From contig NZ_CP089291.1 in NCBI RefSeq assembly GCF_022818495.1, forward strand, positions 4,357,501-4,421,500: DNA of 64,000 nucleotides, in the 5' to 3' direction. Of this stretch, positions 34,283 through 43,662 are shown piece after piece. The notes beneath the pieces are model-generated. The model did not search any database. It saw only the letters and a list, made by a program, of their open reading frames with translations, and was not told the DNA's origin. Made by a program: the position numbers and the translations under genes. Each line of letters starts with the position of its first letter. Position 1 is the first letter of the stretch. This DNA comes from Fodinisporobacter ferrooxydans (GTDB taxonomy: Bacteria > Bacillota > Bacilli > Tumebacillales > MYW30-H2).

Positions 34283-35284
34283 TTATTTTCGCTTGCAAAC
34301 AGAATCTCTTATGACAAGCTCCGTATTGATATACATTTTTTCTCCTTTATCGGTTTGCTTGTCCATTAATTCCAATAATTTTTCTCCGCCTTTTCTGCTT
34401 ACTTCTTCAATTGGCCTTTTTACGGTAGTCAATGCAGGTGTGGTATAATTCGAAAATCCGATATCATCAAACCCCATAATTGAAATATCATTTGGAACCG
34501 TGAGCCCATTTTCAAATGCCGCTTTCATAGCTCCCACAGCCATGTCGTCATTCGAACAAAATACGGCAGTCGGTACGTTTTGCAGAGATAAAAGCTGCTC
34601 CATTGCCCTATATCCACTTTCCATGTCATAGTTTCCTCTAACCATATATTCCTTCGTTACCGGTAATTTATGGTCAATAAAAGCTTTAAGAAAACCATCT
34701 CTTCTTTCCTTTGTCGATTTAAATCCTTCTTTCCCTTCAATAATGGCTATATTTCTATGTCCATTTTCGATTAAATATTTTACAGCTTTAAAAGACCCTA
34801 CTTGATCATCCGACAATATATTGATGATCGAATTTTCTTCCAATTCTCTGTTTAAAACAACTAGCGGTATTTTTTTTTGCAAAACAGAATAAATCAATGC
34901 ATTATCCTCATCACTTTGGCTCATTAAGATAATTCCATCAAACCTCTTGTCATTAATAGCCGAAAAATCGTTATATGCATCGATGCCTCTTACAACCAAA
35001 TTATAGTCCTCCGTTATGACACTATTGACTCCTCGAACCGTTTCGTAGAAAAAACTTGGTGATGTTCCTTGATTTATGGTAGTGAAAAACAGTCCGATCG
35101 TATACGATTTTTGTAGTACCAGACTTTTGGCATTATAATCCGGAACATAATTCAGTTGCTTTGCCAGAGCTTTTATTTTGTCTTTTGTCTCCTCTTTTAT
35201 GAGCGGACTGTCATTCAATGCCCGAGAAACCGTTGTATGTGATACGTTTGCCAATTTTGCTATATCTTTAATCGTTACGCCCAT
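34283..35284 (-). CDS. LacI-family repressor 2 of the hexuronate regulon
   Basis: This 333-aa regulator has IKDIAKLANVSHTTVSRALN (helix-turn-helix) and KQLNYVPDYNAKSLVLQKS (hinge), with a complete sensor domain ending in LTTVKRPIEEVSRKGGEKLLELM. GGAAGG 9 bases before the ATG at 35284 supports this start, nine codons inside the longest frame. It follows uxaC in coordinates and is transcribed after it on the same strand, behind a terminator. The twin TGTTnACGTGAACA sites upstream of uxaC are its likely operators. Confidence 0.87.
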   Translation of the reverse strand: MGVTIKDIAKLANVSHTTVSRALNDSPLIKEETKDKIKALAKQLNYVPDYNAKSLVLQKSYTIGLFFTTINQGTSPSFFYETVRGVNSVITEDYNLVVRGIDAYNDFSAINDKRFDGIILMSQSDEDNALIYSVLQKKIPLVVLNRELEENSIINILSDDQVGSFKAVKYLIENGHRNIAIIEGKEGFKSTKERRDGFLKAFIDHKLPVTKEYMVRGNYDMESGYRAMEQLLSLQNVPTAVFCSNDDMAVGAMKAAFENGLTVPNDISIMGFDDIGFSNYTTPALTTVKRPIEEVSRKGGEKLLELMDKQTDKGEKMYINTELVIRDSVCKRK

Positions 35285-35361
35285 GTAAGTACCTTCCTTT
35301 TTAACAAGCAACTGCCTTCAAGAACGCAAAAAATTTTATCCGATAGCTAACCTGAACGTAA

Positions 35362-35403
35362 ATAAGAACTCCCTCTTGACTGCGAATACGCGAGGGAGTT
35401 CAT
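35362..35403 (-). terminator. Terminator of uxaC
   Basis: GAACTCCCTC / GAGGGAGTTC stem, followed on the minus strand by TTATTT. It lies just after the uxaC stop. Confidence 0.75.
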
Positions 35404-35410
35404 TTTTTAG

Positions 35411-36811
35411 TTAAAACCCAAAATATTCCTTGGCGTTATTATAAGAAATCCCTTGAACGATACTTCCGAGAAGTTCCATATCATCTGGCGCTTCCCCATT
35501 CTCTACCCATTCTCCGATGACATTACAAACGAGTCTTCTGAAATATTCATGTCTTGTGTACGATAAGAAACTTCTGGAATCTGTTAACATTCCGATGAAA
35601 CGACTGAAAAGCCCAACATTTGCCAATGTCTTCATCTGTTCGATCATGCCGTCTTTTGTATCATTAAACCACCATGCAGATCCAAACTGTATTTTCCCCG
35701 GTATACCGTCACCCTGAAAGCTTCCCAGCATACTGGCAATTACTGAATAATCCTTTGGATTTACAGAATATAAAATGGTTTTAGGCAAAGCATTTTCAAC
35801 CTCTAAAGCGTCCAATAAACTGCAGAGCGGATACGCAATGCTGTTGTCATTGGTGCAATCATATCCCGTATCCGGCCCCAGTTTTTCATACATGCGGGTA
35901 TTGTTGTTGCGAAACGCATTGATATGAAATTGCATGGCCCAGCCTAGCTTCGAGTAGATTTTACCCAAGAATCGCAACGTAAATGTCTTATACTTCTGCT
36001 CCTCTTCGACACTTACTGCTTCGCCTGTTAAAGCTTTTGCAAAAATATTGGCAACTTCTTGTTTAGAGGCTTCTTTATACGGCACATAATCTAATGCATG
36101 ATCGGATACTCTGCATCCAACGGAGTGGAAGAAACTCGTTCTTGCTGCGAGCGCTTCCAAAAATTGATCATAGCTATTGATCGGTTCCCCAGATACTTGC
36201 CCAAGTTTTTCAACCCAAAGCACGAAGCCATTTCGATTGATTTCCAGTCCCTTGTCTGGTCGAAAAGCCGGGAGAACGGTTACATCAAAATCATTGTCTT
36301 CCTTGAGTTTTTTATGAAATTCCAGCGAATCAGTAGGATCATCCGTCGTACATACAACTTTAACATTCGAGTTTTTAATCAAATCCCTTGCAGCAAAACC
36401 TTCCTGGTTTAGTAATGCGTTGGCTTTTTCCCAAATGGCAGGAGCGGTCTCTTCATTTAAAATATCGTGGATGCCGAAAAATCTTTGAAGCTCTAAATGC
36501 GTCCAATTGTAAAGCGGATTCCCGATCGTCATAGGCACTGTTTTCGCCCATGCCATAAATTTATCATAGTCACTTGCATCCCCGGTAACGTAATTTTCAT
36601 CTATGCCGTTACTTCTCATGGCTCTCCATTTGTAGTGATCTCCGTACAACCATGCTTCCGTTATATTCTTGAATCGTTTATTTTCATATATTTCCTTCGG
36701 GCTTAAGTGGCAGTGATAGTCGATAATCGGCATATCTTTCGCATAATTGTTGTATAAGCGTATTGCTGTTTCGTTCGATAGCAAAAAGTTTTCATCCATA
36801 AACCGTTTCAT
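35411..36811 (-). CDS. uxaC: Glucuronate/galacturonate isomerase
   Basis: This 466-aa amidohydrolase-superfamily UxaC converts D-glucuronate to fructuronate and D-galacturonate to tagaturonate. It has PIIDYHCHLSPKEIYEN (metal-binding His-x-His), GDHYKWRAMRSNGI, TIGNPLYNWTHLELQRFFGI, FHINAFRNNNTRM, and GSAWWFNDTKDGM with LTDSRSFLSYTRHEYFRRL at the C-terminus. The length is normal. The ATG at 36811 after GGTGA fits better than one four codons earlier. Two palindromic operators lie about 45 and 110 bp upstream. Its product tagaturonate feeds UxaB. Confidence 0.95.
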   Translation of the reverse strand: MKRFMDENFLLSNETAIRLYNNYAKDMPIIDYHCHLSPKEIYENKRFKNITEAWLYGDHYKWRAMRSNGIDENYVTGDASDYDKFMAWAKTVPMTIGNPLYNWTHLELQRFFGIHDILNEETAPAIWEKANALLNQEGFAARDLIKNSNVKVVCTTDDPTDSLEFHKKLKEDNDFDVTVLPAFRPDKGLEINRNGFVLWVEKLGQVSGEPINSYDQFLEALAARTSFFHSVGCRVSDHALDYVPYKEASKQEVANIFAKALTGEAVSVEEEQKYKTFTLRFLGKIYSKLGWAMQFHINAFRNNNTRMYEKLGPDTGYDCTNDNSIAYPLCSLLDALEVENALPKTILYSVNPKDYSVIASMLGSFQGDGIPGKIQFGSAWWFNDTKDGMIEQMKTLANVGLFSRFIGMLTDSRSFLSYTRHEYFRRLVCNVIGEWVENGEAPDDMELLGSIVQGISYNNAKEYFGF

Positions 36812-36855
36812 AAAATTCACCATTCTTTCGCTTATTTGCTTAGTAAATCAATATA

Positions 36856-36869
36856 TGTTAACGTGAACA
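36856..36869. promoter_or_regulatory. LacI-type operator A upstream of uxaC
   Basis: TGTTAACGTGAACA is one base away from the perfect palindrome 53 bp further on. It lies 45 bp before the uxaC start. Confidence 0.75.
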
Positions 36870-36921
36870 ATATATTTTATTAATATAGTAATCAATTTAG
36901 AACGAAATGACAATATATTTT

Positions 36922-36935
36922 TGTTCACGTGAACA
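36922..36935. promoter_or_regulatory. LacI-type operator B upstream of uxaC
   Basis: TGTTCACGTGAACA is a perfect 14-bp palindrome with central CG. It is spaced 66 bp from operator A, about six helical turns. The remaining 290 bp to the DUF1641 gene hold a 7-bp inverted repeat CCTCTAC/GTAGAGG and a 29-codon frame at 37016 that I cannot assign. Confidence 0.8.
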
Positions 36936-37229
36936 TTTTTGAAACAAAAAAAAACCTCTACAATAGAAAGTACAAGCAAACGATTACTGTCCAATCCAAA
37001 GTAGAGGGTACATCATGCCAGGGACAAGAATACCTTATTTTCTCCCTTTGGTAAATAGATATAAATGGATAACAGCGAATTACTATAGAATATTTCTCTT
37101 GTGAAAAATATTGCAAAGTTATAAAGTCAGTCATATACTTTATAGAGTCATAGAATCTGGTAAACGAAGTATGATTTCATAATTCGATTGGACTCAAATC
37201 CTATTTTCAAAGTAAAGGGGAAATTGCAC

Positions 37230-37697
37230 ATGTCTGAAACATCTACGCTAGAAAAACCGGCGCAGAACGTATCTACTCTGGACAATACAAATACGGCTGC
37301 AGAGTCGAATGGAAATTTTATCACAGAGGATGTCCTGCTGGAACAATTATTGAAGCCAGAAGTACAAGAATCTCTGACTGTATTGATAGAAAGTCTGCCT
37401 AAATTGACAGAAATGGTGTCCTTTCTCACCAAAGCTTACGACTTGACGCAAATGATCGCTACGGATCGCGTACTGATCGAGGACTTTGCCGGCGGCATCC
37501 GTGAATTCATAAAACCAGTCGAAGGAAAAGTAAAAGAATTGGCAGCAGCCGCAATCGAAGCAAACGATCGAGCTCAGGCAGACCAATCCACCATCGGCGT
37601 GTTCGGTCTTTTGCGCATGCTAAAAGATCCGCAAGTACAGCAGACATTTCGCTTTGCACAAGCGTTCTTAAACGTTTTGTCGGAACAAAAAAAATAA
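37230..37697 (+). CDS. DUF1641 protein
   Basis: This 155-aa soluble helical protein of the DUF1641 family has a disordered Thr/Asn-rich N-terminus, then LLEQLLKPEVQESLTVLIESLPKLTEMVSF and FGLLRMLKDPQVQQTFRFAQAFLNVL, the family's two helical motifs. Its partner downstream is a type II NADH dehydrogenase, a frequent pairing; in other genomes DUF1641 sits by formate dehydrogenase. A helper role for a respiratory oxidoreductase is likely but not shown. The ATG at 37230 follows AAAGGGGAA; 14 upstream codons are dropped. Confidence 0.82.
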   Translation: MSETSTLEKPAQNVSTLDNTNTAAESNGNFITEDVLLEQLLKPEVQESLTVLIESLPKLTEMVSFLTKAYDLTQMIATDRVLIEDFAGGIREFIKPVEGKVKELAAAAIEANDRAQADQSTIGVFGLLRMLKDPQVQQTFRFAQAFLNVLSEQKK

Positions 37698-37748
37698 TAC
37701 AGGTGCAACAGATTAAAAGAGCAAGCAAATAATGAACGGAGGATATAC

Positions 37749-38930
37749 ATGGCAAAACATATACTCATTTTGGGCGGCGGATATGGCGGGTTGTTAAGCG
37801 CATTGACAGCACGCGAATACCTCACTGCCGACGAGGCTGCTATCACATTGGTGAATCGGGTTCCGTCACACCAAATCATTACGGAACTCCATCGGTTGGC
37901 TGCCGGCACCCTGTCAGAGAAAGCTGTAGCATTGCCATTGGATAAATTATTGCGCGGCAAAAACATAAACTTGAAAATTGGAACTGTGCAGGAAATTACG
38001 CCAAATGAGCATAGCGTATCCCTCGCTGACGGTTCGAAATTGACGTATGATTTACTTGTAGTCGCACTTGGCAGCGAAACGGCATTCTTTGGCATCCCGG
38101 GCCTTCAAGAGCATAGCTTTGTTTTAAAATCCATACACGATGCCAATCGCATCCGCGAACACATTGAAGCGCGAATCAAGGATTACAGCAAAACAAAAAA
38201 TAAAGCGGACGGTACGATTGTTGTCGGGGGCGGCGGTCTCACAGGCATTGAGCTGGTCGGTGAAATTGCAGATGTGCTGCCGCAGCTATGTCTGAAATAT
38301 GGGATCGACCGCAATGAAATTTCCCTGTTGAACGTAGAAGCAATGCCTTCCATTCTGACAGGTTTTGCACCCGAGTTGATTGCCCGTGCCCAATCGAGTT
38401 TGCAGGCTCGCGGCGTGCAATTTTTGACCGGCGTGCCGATTACACAGATGGAAGAGTCTCTCGTACATTTAAAAGATGGCACTGTCATTGAAACGAAGAC
38501 ATTGGTTTGGACAGGTGGCGTTCAGGGCAATCCCGTTGTAGCGAATTCCGGAATTGAAGTCAATCGCGGACGTGCTACGGTAAACGCCTATCTGCAATCT
38601 ACATCCCACAAAGACGTATTCTTGGCTGGCGACAGTGCGGTTGTGTTCGCTCCGGGAAGTGAACGTCCATACCCGCCTACCGCACAAATTTCCTGGCAAA
38701 TGGGTGAAACGGTCGGCTACAACATGTTTGCGTATCTCAAAGACAGCACAATGCAAGAGTTTCAACCGGTCTTTTCCGGAACATTGGCAAGCTTGGGCAG
38801 AAAAGATGCCATTGGAACAGTCGGTTCGAATCAAATCCGCCTCAAGGGCAAGCCAGCATCGCTCATGAAGGAAGCGAGCAATATGCGTTACTTGTCACAC
38901 ATTCGCGGCCTGTTTACATTGGCATACTAA
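37749..38930 (+). CDS. Type II NADH dehydrogenase (NDH-2-like)
   Basis: This 393-aa FAD-dependent NADH:quinone oxidoreductase has ILILGGGYGGLLSALTA (FAD) and TIVVGGGGLTGIELVGEIAD (NADH), TLVWTGGVQGNPVV, and VFLAGDSAVVFAPGSERPYPPTAQISWQMGE near the C-terminus, the quinone-site region. The C-terminal amphipathic helix seen in NDH-2 is short, and the protein ends at RGLFTLAY, so membrane contact may be weak. It is co-transcribed with DUF1641, 51 bp apart, with AACGGAGG 8 bases before the ATG. Confidence 0.87.
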   Translation: MAKHILILGGGYGGLLSALTAREYLTADEAAITLVNRVPSHQIITELHRLAAGTLSEKAVALPLDKLLRGKNINLKIGTVQEITPNEHSVSLADGSKLTYDLLVVALGSETAFFGIPGLQEHSFVLKSIHDANRIREHIEARIKDYSKTKNKADGTIVVGGGGLTGIELVGEIADVLPQLCLKYGIDRNEISLLNVEAMPSILTGFAPELIARAQSSLQARGVQFLTGVPITQMEESLVHLKDGTVIETKTLVWTGGVQGNPVVANSGIEVNRGRATVNAYLQSTSHKDVFLAGDSAVVFAPGSERPYPPTAQISWQMGETVGYNMFAYLKDSTMQEFQPVFSGTLASLGRKDAIGTVGSNQIRLKGKPASLMKEASNMRYLSHIRGLFTLAY

Positions 38931-38975
38931 ACAGCATGCCAAGCCTAACTTAAGTTTCGATAAACGTTTGCAAAA

Positions 38976-39021
38976 AGAAAGGGAGCGATTTGATGAAAAT
39001 CATTCGCTTACCCTCTCTTTT
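38976..39021 (+). terminator. Probable terminator of the NDH-2 operon
   Basis: AAAGGGAGCGA... pairs imperfectly with ...TCGCTTACCCTCTCTTT. It lies 50 bp after the NDH-2 stop and is followed by TTGG, so the T-run is short. Confidence 0.45.
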
Positions 39022-39120
39022 GGTAATACATATTACATTTGAAACTCCATTTGACTGAACTTCCTGCAAGAAATCAATCAGCCATAAGAAAGCATTCGAT
39101 CAGACATTCTTTACCTTTGT

Positions 39121-41373
39121 TTATATTCTTTCACTTTCTTTACCTTTCAATTTTCCGCCTTTTTGCCCTGGTTTTTTCACTTTGATAGAATGCAGGTCAA
39201 TATCATCGTTTTTCCAAGATATCGTTAGCGTTTCTCCCTTTTGCAGCATCCAGACTTCTGCGACGAATTCGGATTCTTGCAATTCGATGCCTTTTACACC
39301 TTTGCTTTGTTTCTTTTGGATCGAAAGACTTTCCGTTGCAAATTTTAAAGCGTTCGAGTGATTCGTAAGCAATACCACTTGTTCGCCATAACTGGATTGG
39401 ACGAGTTTTACAGACACGACTTCATCCCCGTCATCCAGTTTGGTTGCGGCAATGAAACTGCGGTTGCTGTCAAACTCCACACCCGCTACAACTTTCACCA
39501 TTCCACGCTTTGTCACAAACAACCATTGATTCGACAGGAGCTCTTCAACGCTTCCCATCCATACGACACTCTCGTCTTTGGAAATTTTAAAGATCGTATC
39601 CAACGGCACCCCTTTGTCCTTCATTTTGCCTTTTGGCAAACTCATTGTTTTCGTCTGACAAAAGTTCCCCTTGCTCGTAAGAAAGCCGACTTTGCCGATG
39701 TTGAGAGCTGAACAGGCAAACGAAAATTCTTTTTGGGTATCCTCCCCTGACCGTTTGTAGTTCGCAACATCGGTTGTTTTCACATACCCGAAGCGATCCA
39801 CTAATACAATCCATTCTTCTTCTTTGATTTCTTCCACATAGTCTGCCGTCTCAATATCCACGATTTCCGTTTTTCGCTTGCTCCCGAATTGTTTTTTGAT
39901 GGCTGTCAAATATTCTTTAATGGTTCCCAGCAACACATCTTCTTTTGTTACAATGTCTTCATACGATTGAATGTGTTTCAATGTTTCGTCCAATTCTTCG
40001 CTGACCTGATGGACTTCCAACTGAATCAAATTTTGCAGCCGCATGCCTAAAATGGCGTCCACCTGCCGTTCCGTGAAGGCAAGTTTTGCCGCTTCTTTTT
40101 CGGCGCGTTTGCTCTTAAACCGAATCCCTTCAATGGCGCCATGCATCAGGCAAGCGCGGACCATTTTTACATCGCGGCTTCCCCGCAGCACTTCGATGAT
40201 CGTATCGATCACATCAATCGCCCGCAATAAGCCAAGCAATACTTCTTGACGGTCTTTTGCCTTTGCCAGCAAATGATTGTATTTTTTGAGCGTAATTTCT
40301 CTCTGGAATTCCACAAAATAATGAATCATTTCCTTCAGCGTTGGGGTCATCGGCGCCCCATCGACAAGACACAGCATATTGACGGACAACGTATCTTCCA
40401 GTGGAGTTTTCTTGTACAGCTTATTCAAGAAGTTTTCGATGTTTACGCCCCGTTTGACTTCCAAAACAATGCGAATCCCATCTTTCGAAGATTCATCCCG
40501 TATATCGGACAATTCATCGAGCTTTCGATCTCTTGCCATTTCGTAAATTTTTTCAATATGCCGGCTCTTATTGCCCGACCAAGTAAACGGAACTTCCGTA
40601 ATCACAAGATTCGTTTTTCCATATCCCGTATCTTCCTCTTCAATCTTTGCCCGAATCCGAACGGTTCCTCTTCCTTTTTCATAGATGGATGAAAGCTCAC
40701 TCTTATTTGTAATGATGCCTCCCGTCGGAAAATCGGGTCCTTTCACATGCTTCATCAATTTCGCAAGCGAAACAGAAGGGTCTTTGATATATTCAATAAC
40801 CGCCTGGATCACTTCCGTCAAATTATGCGGCGGGATGTATGTTGCCATCCCGACTGCAATGCCGTCCGCACCGTTTACTAATAAATTGGGAAATTTGGCA
40901 GGAAGCACAACAGGCTCTTCGTCATAATTATCAAAGTTCGGTTGCGTATCCACGACATTGTACTTGATGTCCTGTAAAAGTTCGAGTGCGATCAGGGACA
41001 GCTTTGCTTCCGTGTACCGCATGGCCGCCGCGGAATCCCCATCGATCGAACCAAAATTTCCGTGCCCGTCAATCAATGGAGCCATCATGCTAAAATCTTG
41101 GGACAAACGGACAGCCGCATCATAAATGGCAGCATCGCCGTGTGGATGATACTTTGACATGGTTTCCCCGACAAACTTGGCACTTTTCCGATATGGACTG
41201 GATGGGTGCAAGCCCATTTCATGCATCGCATATAACACGCGCCGATGAACCGGCTTCAAGCCATCGCGCACATCCGGCAATGCCCGATCGACAATCACGC
41301 TCATGGCATAATCCACATAGGATTGTTTCATTTCATCCTGATACTCTACTGGTATAATCCGTTCAACCACCAT
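39121..41373 (-). CDS. parC: DNA topoisomerase IV subunit A
   Basis: This 750-aa type IIA topoisomerase A subunit relaxes and decatenates DNA. It has DYAMSVIVDRALPDVRDGLKPVHRR, the quinolone region with SKYHPHGDAAIYDA, and the catalytic tyrosine in AAMRYTEAKLS (Y120). The C-terminal domain (about 490-740) has beta-pinwheel repeats but no GyrA-box, which fits ParC. The Ser at the usual quinolone-resistance position is Ala (A81). It follows parE, with a MITE-like element between. The C-terminus is very Lys-rich (VKKPGQKGGKLKGKE). AGGATAGGAAAT lies before the ATG. Confidence 0.92.
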   Translation of the reverse strand: MVVERIIPVEYQDEMKQSYVDYAMSVIVDRALPDVRDGLKPVHRRVLYAMHEMGLHPSSPYRKSAKFVGETMSKYHPHGDAAIYDAAVRLSQDFSMMAPLIDGHGNFGSIDGDSAAAMRYTEAKLSLIALELLQDIKYNVVDTQPNFDNYDEEPVVLPAKFPNLLVNGADGIAVGMATYIPPHNLTEVIQAVIEYIKDPSVSLAKLMKHVKGPDFPTGGIITNKSELSSIYEKGRGTVRIRAKIEEEDTGYGKTNLVITEVPFTWSGNKSRHIEKIYEMARDRKLDELSDIRDESSKDGIRIVLEVKRGVNIENFLNKLYKKTPLEDTLSVNMLCLVDGAPMTPTLKEMIHYFVEFQREITLKKYNHLLAKAKDRQEVLLGLLRAIDVIDTIIEVLRGSRDVKMVRACLMHGAIEGIRFKSKRAEKEAAKLAFTERQVDAILGMRLQNLIQLEVHQVSEELDETLKHIQSYEDIVTKEDVLLGTIKEYLTAIKKQFGSKRKTEIVDIETADYVEEIKEEEWIVLVDRFGYVKTTDVANYKRSGEDTQKEFSFACSALNIGKVGFLTSKGNFCQTKTMSLPKGKMKDKGVPLDTIFKISKDESVVWMGSVEELLSNQWLFVTKRGMVKVVAGVEFDSNRSFIAATKLDDGDEVVSVKLVQSSYGEQVVLLTNHSNALKFATESLSIQKKQSKGVKGIELQESEFVAEVWMLQKGETLTISWKNDDIDLHSIKVKKPGQKGGKLKGKESERI

Positions 41374-41402
41374 TTCCTATCCTCTCTGTTCATTCGTATG
41401 TA

Positions 41403-41431
41403 TAAAAAGAAAGCAAGGGATCACGCCTTGC
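41403..41431 (-). terminator. Terminator-like hairpin between parE and parC
   Basis: On the minus strand GCAAGG / CCTTGC arms are followed by TTTCTTTTT. It implies that parC has its own promoter or depends on readthrough. Confidence 0.55.
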
Positions 41432-41467
41432 CGGGTTTCCTTCCGTTATCGATCCATCGCTTATAGA

Positions 41468-41620
41468 GGATGTTCAAAAAGTAGTCAAAACTCCACGGCG
41501 GATTGCTTTGCCGAATCCCAAAAAGGCTTACTCATGTACCAGACACGTACACTCCGTCGCCTTTTCGTGCTTCGGCTTCACACTCCTTGTGTCTTACTTA
41601 ACCACTTTTTGAACACGCAC
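41468..41620. mobile_element. MITE-like element (153 bp) inserted at the parE stop codon
   Basis: The element starts with GGATGTTCAAAAAGTAGT and ends with ACCACTTTTTGAACACGCA; the ends form an inverted repeat around GTTCAAAAAGT. It has no open frame and is GC-richer in the middle. The 8-bp CTTATAGA flanks it on both sides (41460-41467 and 41620-41627), a target-site duplication. The right copy includes the parE stop codon. One end of a related element lies at 10084-10097, also next to TTATAG. Confidence 0.8.
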
Positions 41621-43537
41621 TTATAGATCGATGTTTGCATACTTGGCATTTTGCGTAATAAACTCACGGCGAGGCGGAACTTTGCTGCCCATGAGAATAT
41701 TCGTGATATCATCCGCTTGCACCGCATCTTCAATACAGACTTGTTTGAGCAGGCGGGTCTTTGAATTCAAGGTTGTTTCCCATAATTGATCCGGGTTCAT
41801 TTCGCCCAACCCTTTATACCGTTGCAAGGCAAATTTCTTTTGACCGATTTTTTTCCGATATGCTTCCAGTTCCCGATCATCGTACAGATACGATACGTCT
41901 TTTCCGCTTGTCACCATGTATAAAGGCGGCATCCCGATATAGATGTATCCTTCATAAATCAATTCCGGCATATACCGGTAGAAGAATGTGAGCAGCAATG
42001 TCCGAATGTGACTTCCATCCACGTCAGCATCTGTTAAAATGACGATTTTGTGATACTTTGCCTTTCTGATATCAAAGTCATCGCCCAATCCCTCGCCGAA
42101 TCCGCATCCCAACGCAGTAATGAGCGATGCCACCTCGACATTCTCGATGATTTTCGCCAAGGTGCTTTTCTCTACATTCATGATCTTCCCTTTAATCGGC
42201 AAAATGGCTTGGGTTTTTCTGTCTCTTGCCAGTTTTGCGGTCCCTCCGGCGGAATCCCCTTCTACGATGTACAATTCGCATTCTTCCGGTTTTCTGCTTT
42301 GACAAGCGGCAAGTTTGCCATTGCTTGTCATCGTTGAAGCTTTCGCTAAAAACCCTTCCCGCGCTTTTTCTTCCACTTTTCGCAGCTTCAAGGATTTTAC
42401 GGCATTATCCAGAATGGTTTTCAATATTTCCAGATTGCGGTCAAAGAACAACGGCCCTTCTGTTGCTACAATTTCATCAACGGCTCCACGTACATCCGAG
42501 TTATTCAATTTTGTTTTCGTTTGCCCTTCATATTGTGGATTCGGATGCTTGACTAAAACGATTGCCGCAATGCCGTTGCGTACATCTTTTCCGTCAAAGT
42601 TATCATCTTTTTCTTTCAATACGCCTAGTTCTCTCGCGTATTGATTCAAAATACGGGTAAGTGCTGTCTTAAAGCCGCTGACATGATACCCGCCCTCAAT
42701 CGTATTGATGTTGTTGCAAAAGGATAGAATCGATTCCGTATACTCATTGGTATATTGAAATGCAATTTCAACCCCAATATCCGATGATTCTCCTGTCAGA
42801 TAGACAACATCTTTATGCAGCACATCTTTGGTTTTGTTCAACTCACGAATAAAGCCGGCAATACCATCCTTTTCATAAAACTGGACAGTCTCTCCGCTCG
42901 CTTCCTCCGTGAAGCCAAGCACCAAACCTTTGTTGAGATACGCCAACTCTTTCATGCGCTTTTTGATTATATCCGGTTTAAATTCCACCGTTTCAAAGAT
43001 CGCATCATCCGGCATAAATGTAACGGTTGTGCCCGTTTGATCCGTCTTTCCGACTGCCGGAAGCAAGCCTTTTTTCAACTCAACCACCGGATGCCCGCCG
43101 TTTTCAAAACGATCCCGATAGATCTTTCCTCCGCGATGGATCTCCACATTCATCCACTTGGATAGGGCATTCACGACAGATGCACCTACACCGTGCAGCC
43201 CCCCTGCTGTCTTATAGTTTATATTGTTGAATTTGCCTCCTGCATGCAGTACCGTATATACAATACGTGCAGCAGACATGCCCATTTTTGCATTCATTTC
43301 TACAGGAACGCCGCGCCCATTGTCTTGCACAGTCAACGAGCCATCTTTATTCAAGCGCACATCAATGCGCGTACAAAACCCTGCCAAATGCTCATCTACC
43401 GCATTGTCGATGATTTCCCAAACACAGTGATGAAGTCCCTTTGCATTGGTGCTGCCTACATACATCCCAGGCCGAACTCGCACGGCTTCCAAACCTTCCA
43501 ACACAACAATAGAATCGCCTGAATACTCTTGACTCAT
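41621..43537 (-). CDS. parE: DNA topoisomerase IV subunit B
   Basis: This 638-aa GHKL ATPase subunit has EIIDNAVDEHLAGF (Mg and ATP), DNGRGVPVEMN, GLHGVGASVVNALS, the TOPRIM motif EGDSAGGTAK and DADVDGSHIRTLLLTFFYR, and the C-terminal QRYKGLGEMNPDQLWETT. The length and the absence of the GyrB insertion fit ParE. The stop codon (TAA) lies in the 8-bp duplication produced by the MITE-like insertion, so the reading frame was not changed. It is followed by parC. Confidence 0.93.
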   Translation of the reverse strand: MSQEYSGDSIVVLEGLEAVRVRPGMYVGSTNAKGLHHCVWEIIDNAVDEHLAGFCTRIDVRLNKDGSLTVQDNGRGVPVEMNAKMGMSAARIVYTVLHAGGKFNNINYKTAGGLHGVGASVVNALSKWMNVEIHRGGKIYRDRFENGGHPVVELKKGLLPAVGKTDQTGTTVTFMPDDAIFETVEFKPDIIKKRMKELAYLNKGLVLGFTEEASGETVQFYEKDGIAGFIRELNKTKDVLHKDVVYLTGESSDIGVEIAFQYTNEYTESILSFCNNINTIEGGYHVSGFKTALTRILNQYARELGVLKEKDDNFDGKDVRNGIAAIVLVKHPNPQYEGQTKTKLNNSDVRGAVDEIVATEGPLFFDRNLEILKTILDNAVKSLKLRKVEEKAREGFLAKASTMTSNGKLAACQSRKPEECELYIVEGDSAGGTAKLARDRKTQAILPIKGKIMNVEKSTLAKIIENVEVASLITALGCGFGEGLGDDFDIRKAKYHKIVILTDADVDGSHIRTLLLTFFYRYMPELIYEGYIYIGMPPLYMVTSGKDVSYLYDDRELEAYRKKIGQKKFALQRYKGLGEMNPDQLWETTLNSKTRLLKQVCIEDAVQADDITNILMGSKVPPRREFITQNAKYANIDL

Positions 43538-43662
43538 ATGCGTATGACTCCTTTTTGCAATTGCTAAACTTCACAAAGACACTTTTCGTATCTGACTGAA
43601 TGGTAACAGTATACCAAACCTGATAGCGGAAAGTATTCATTCTATCAGCGTATAGTATACTA

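Noticed and set aside
36951-37105. Possible insertion-sequence remnant: CCTCTAC/GTAGAGG inverted repeat and a 29-codon frame starting at 37016
   Set aside because: The inverted repeat is only 7 bp, no transposase motif can be read in the frame, and no target duplication is seen.
39121-43537. The topoisomerase pair as gyrase (gyrB-gyrA)
   Set aside because: The A subunit lacks a visible GyrA-box and the gene order and sizes fit ParE-ParC; a tree would be decisive.
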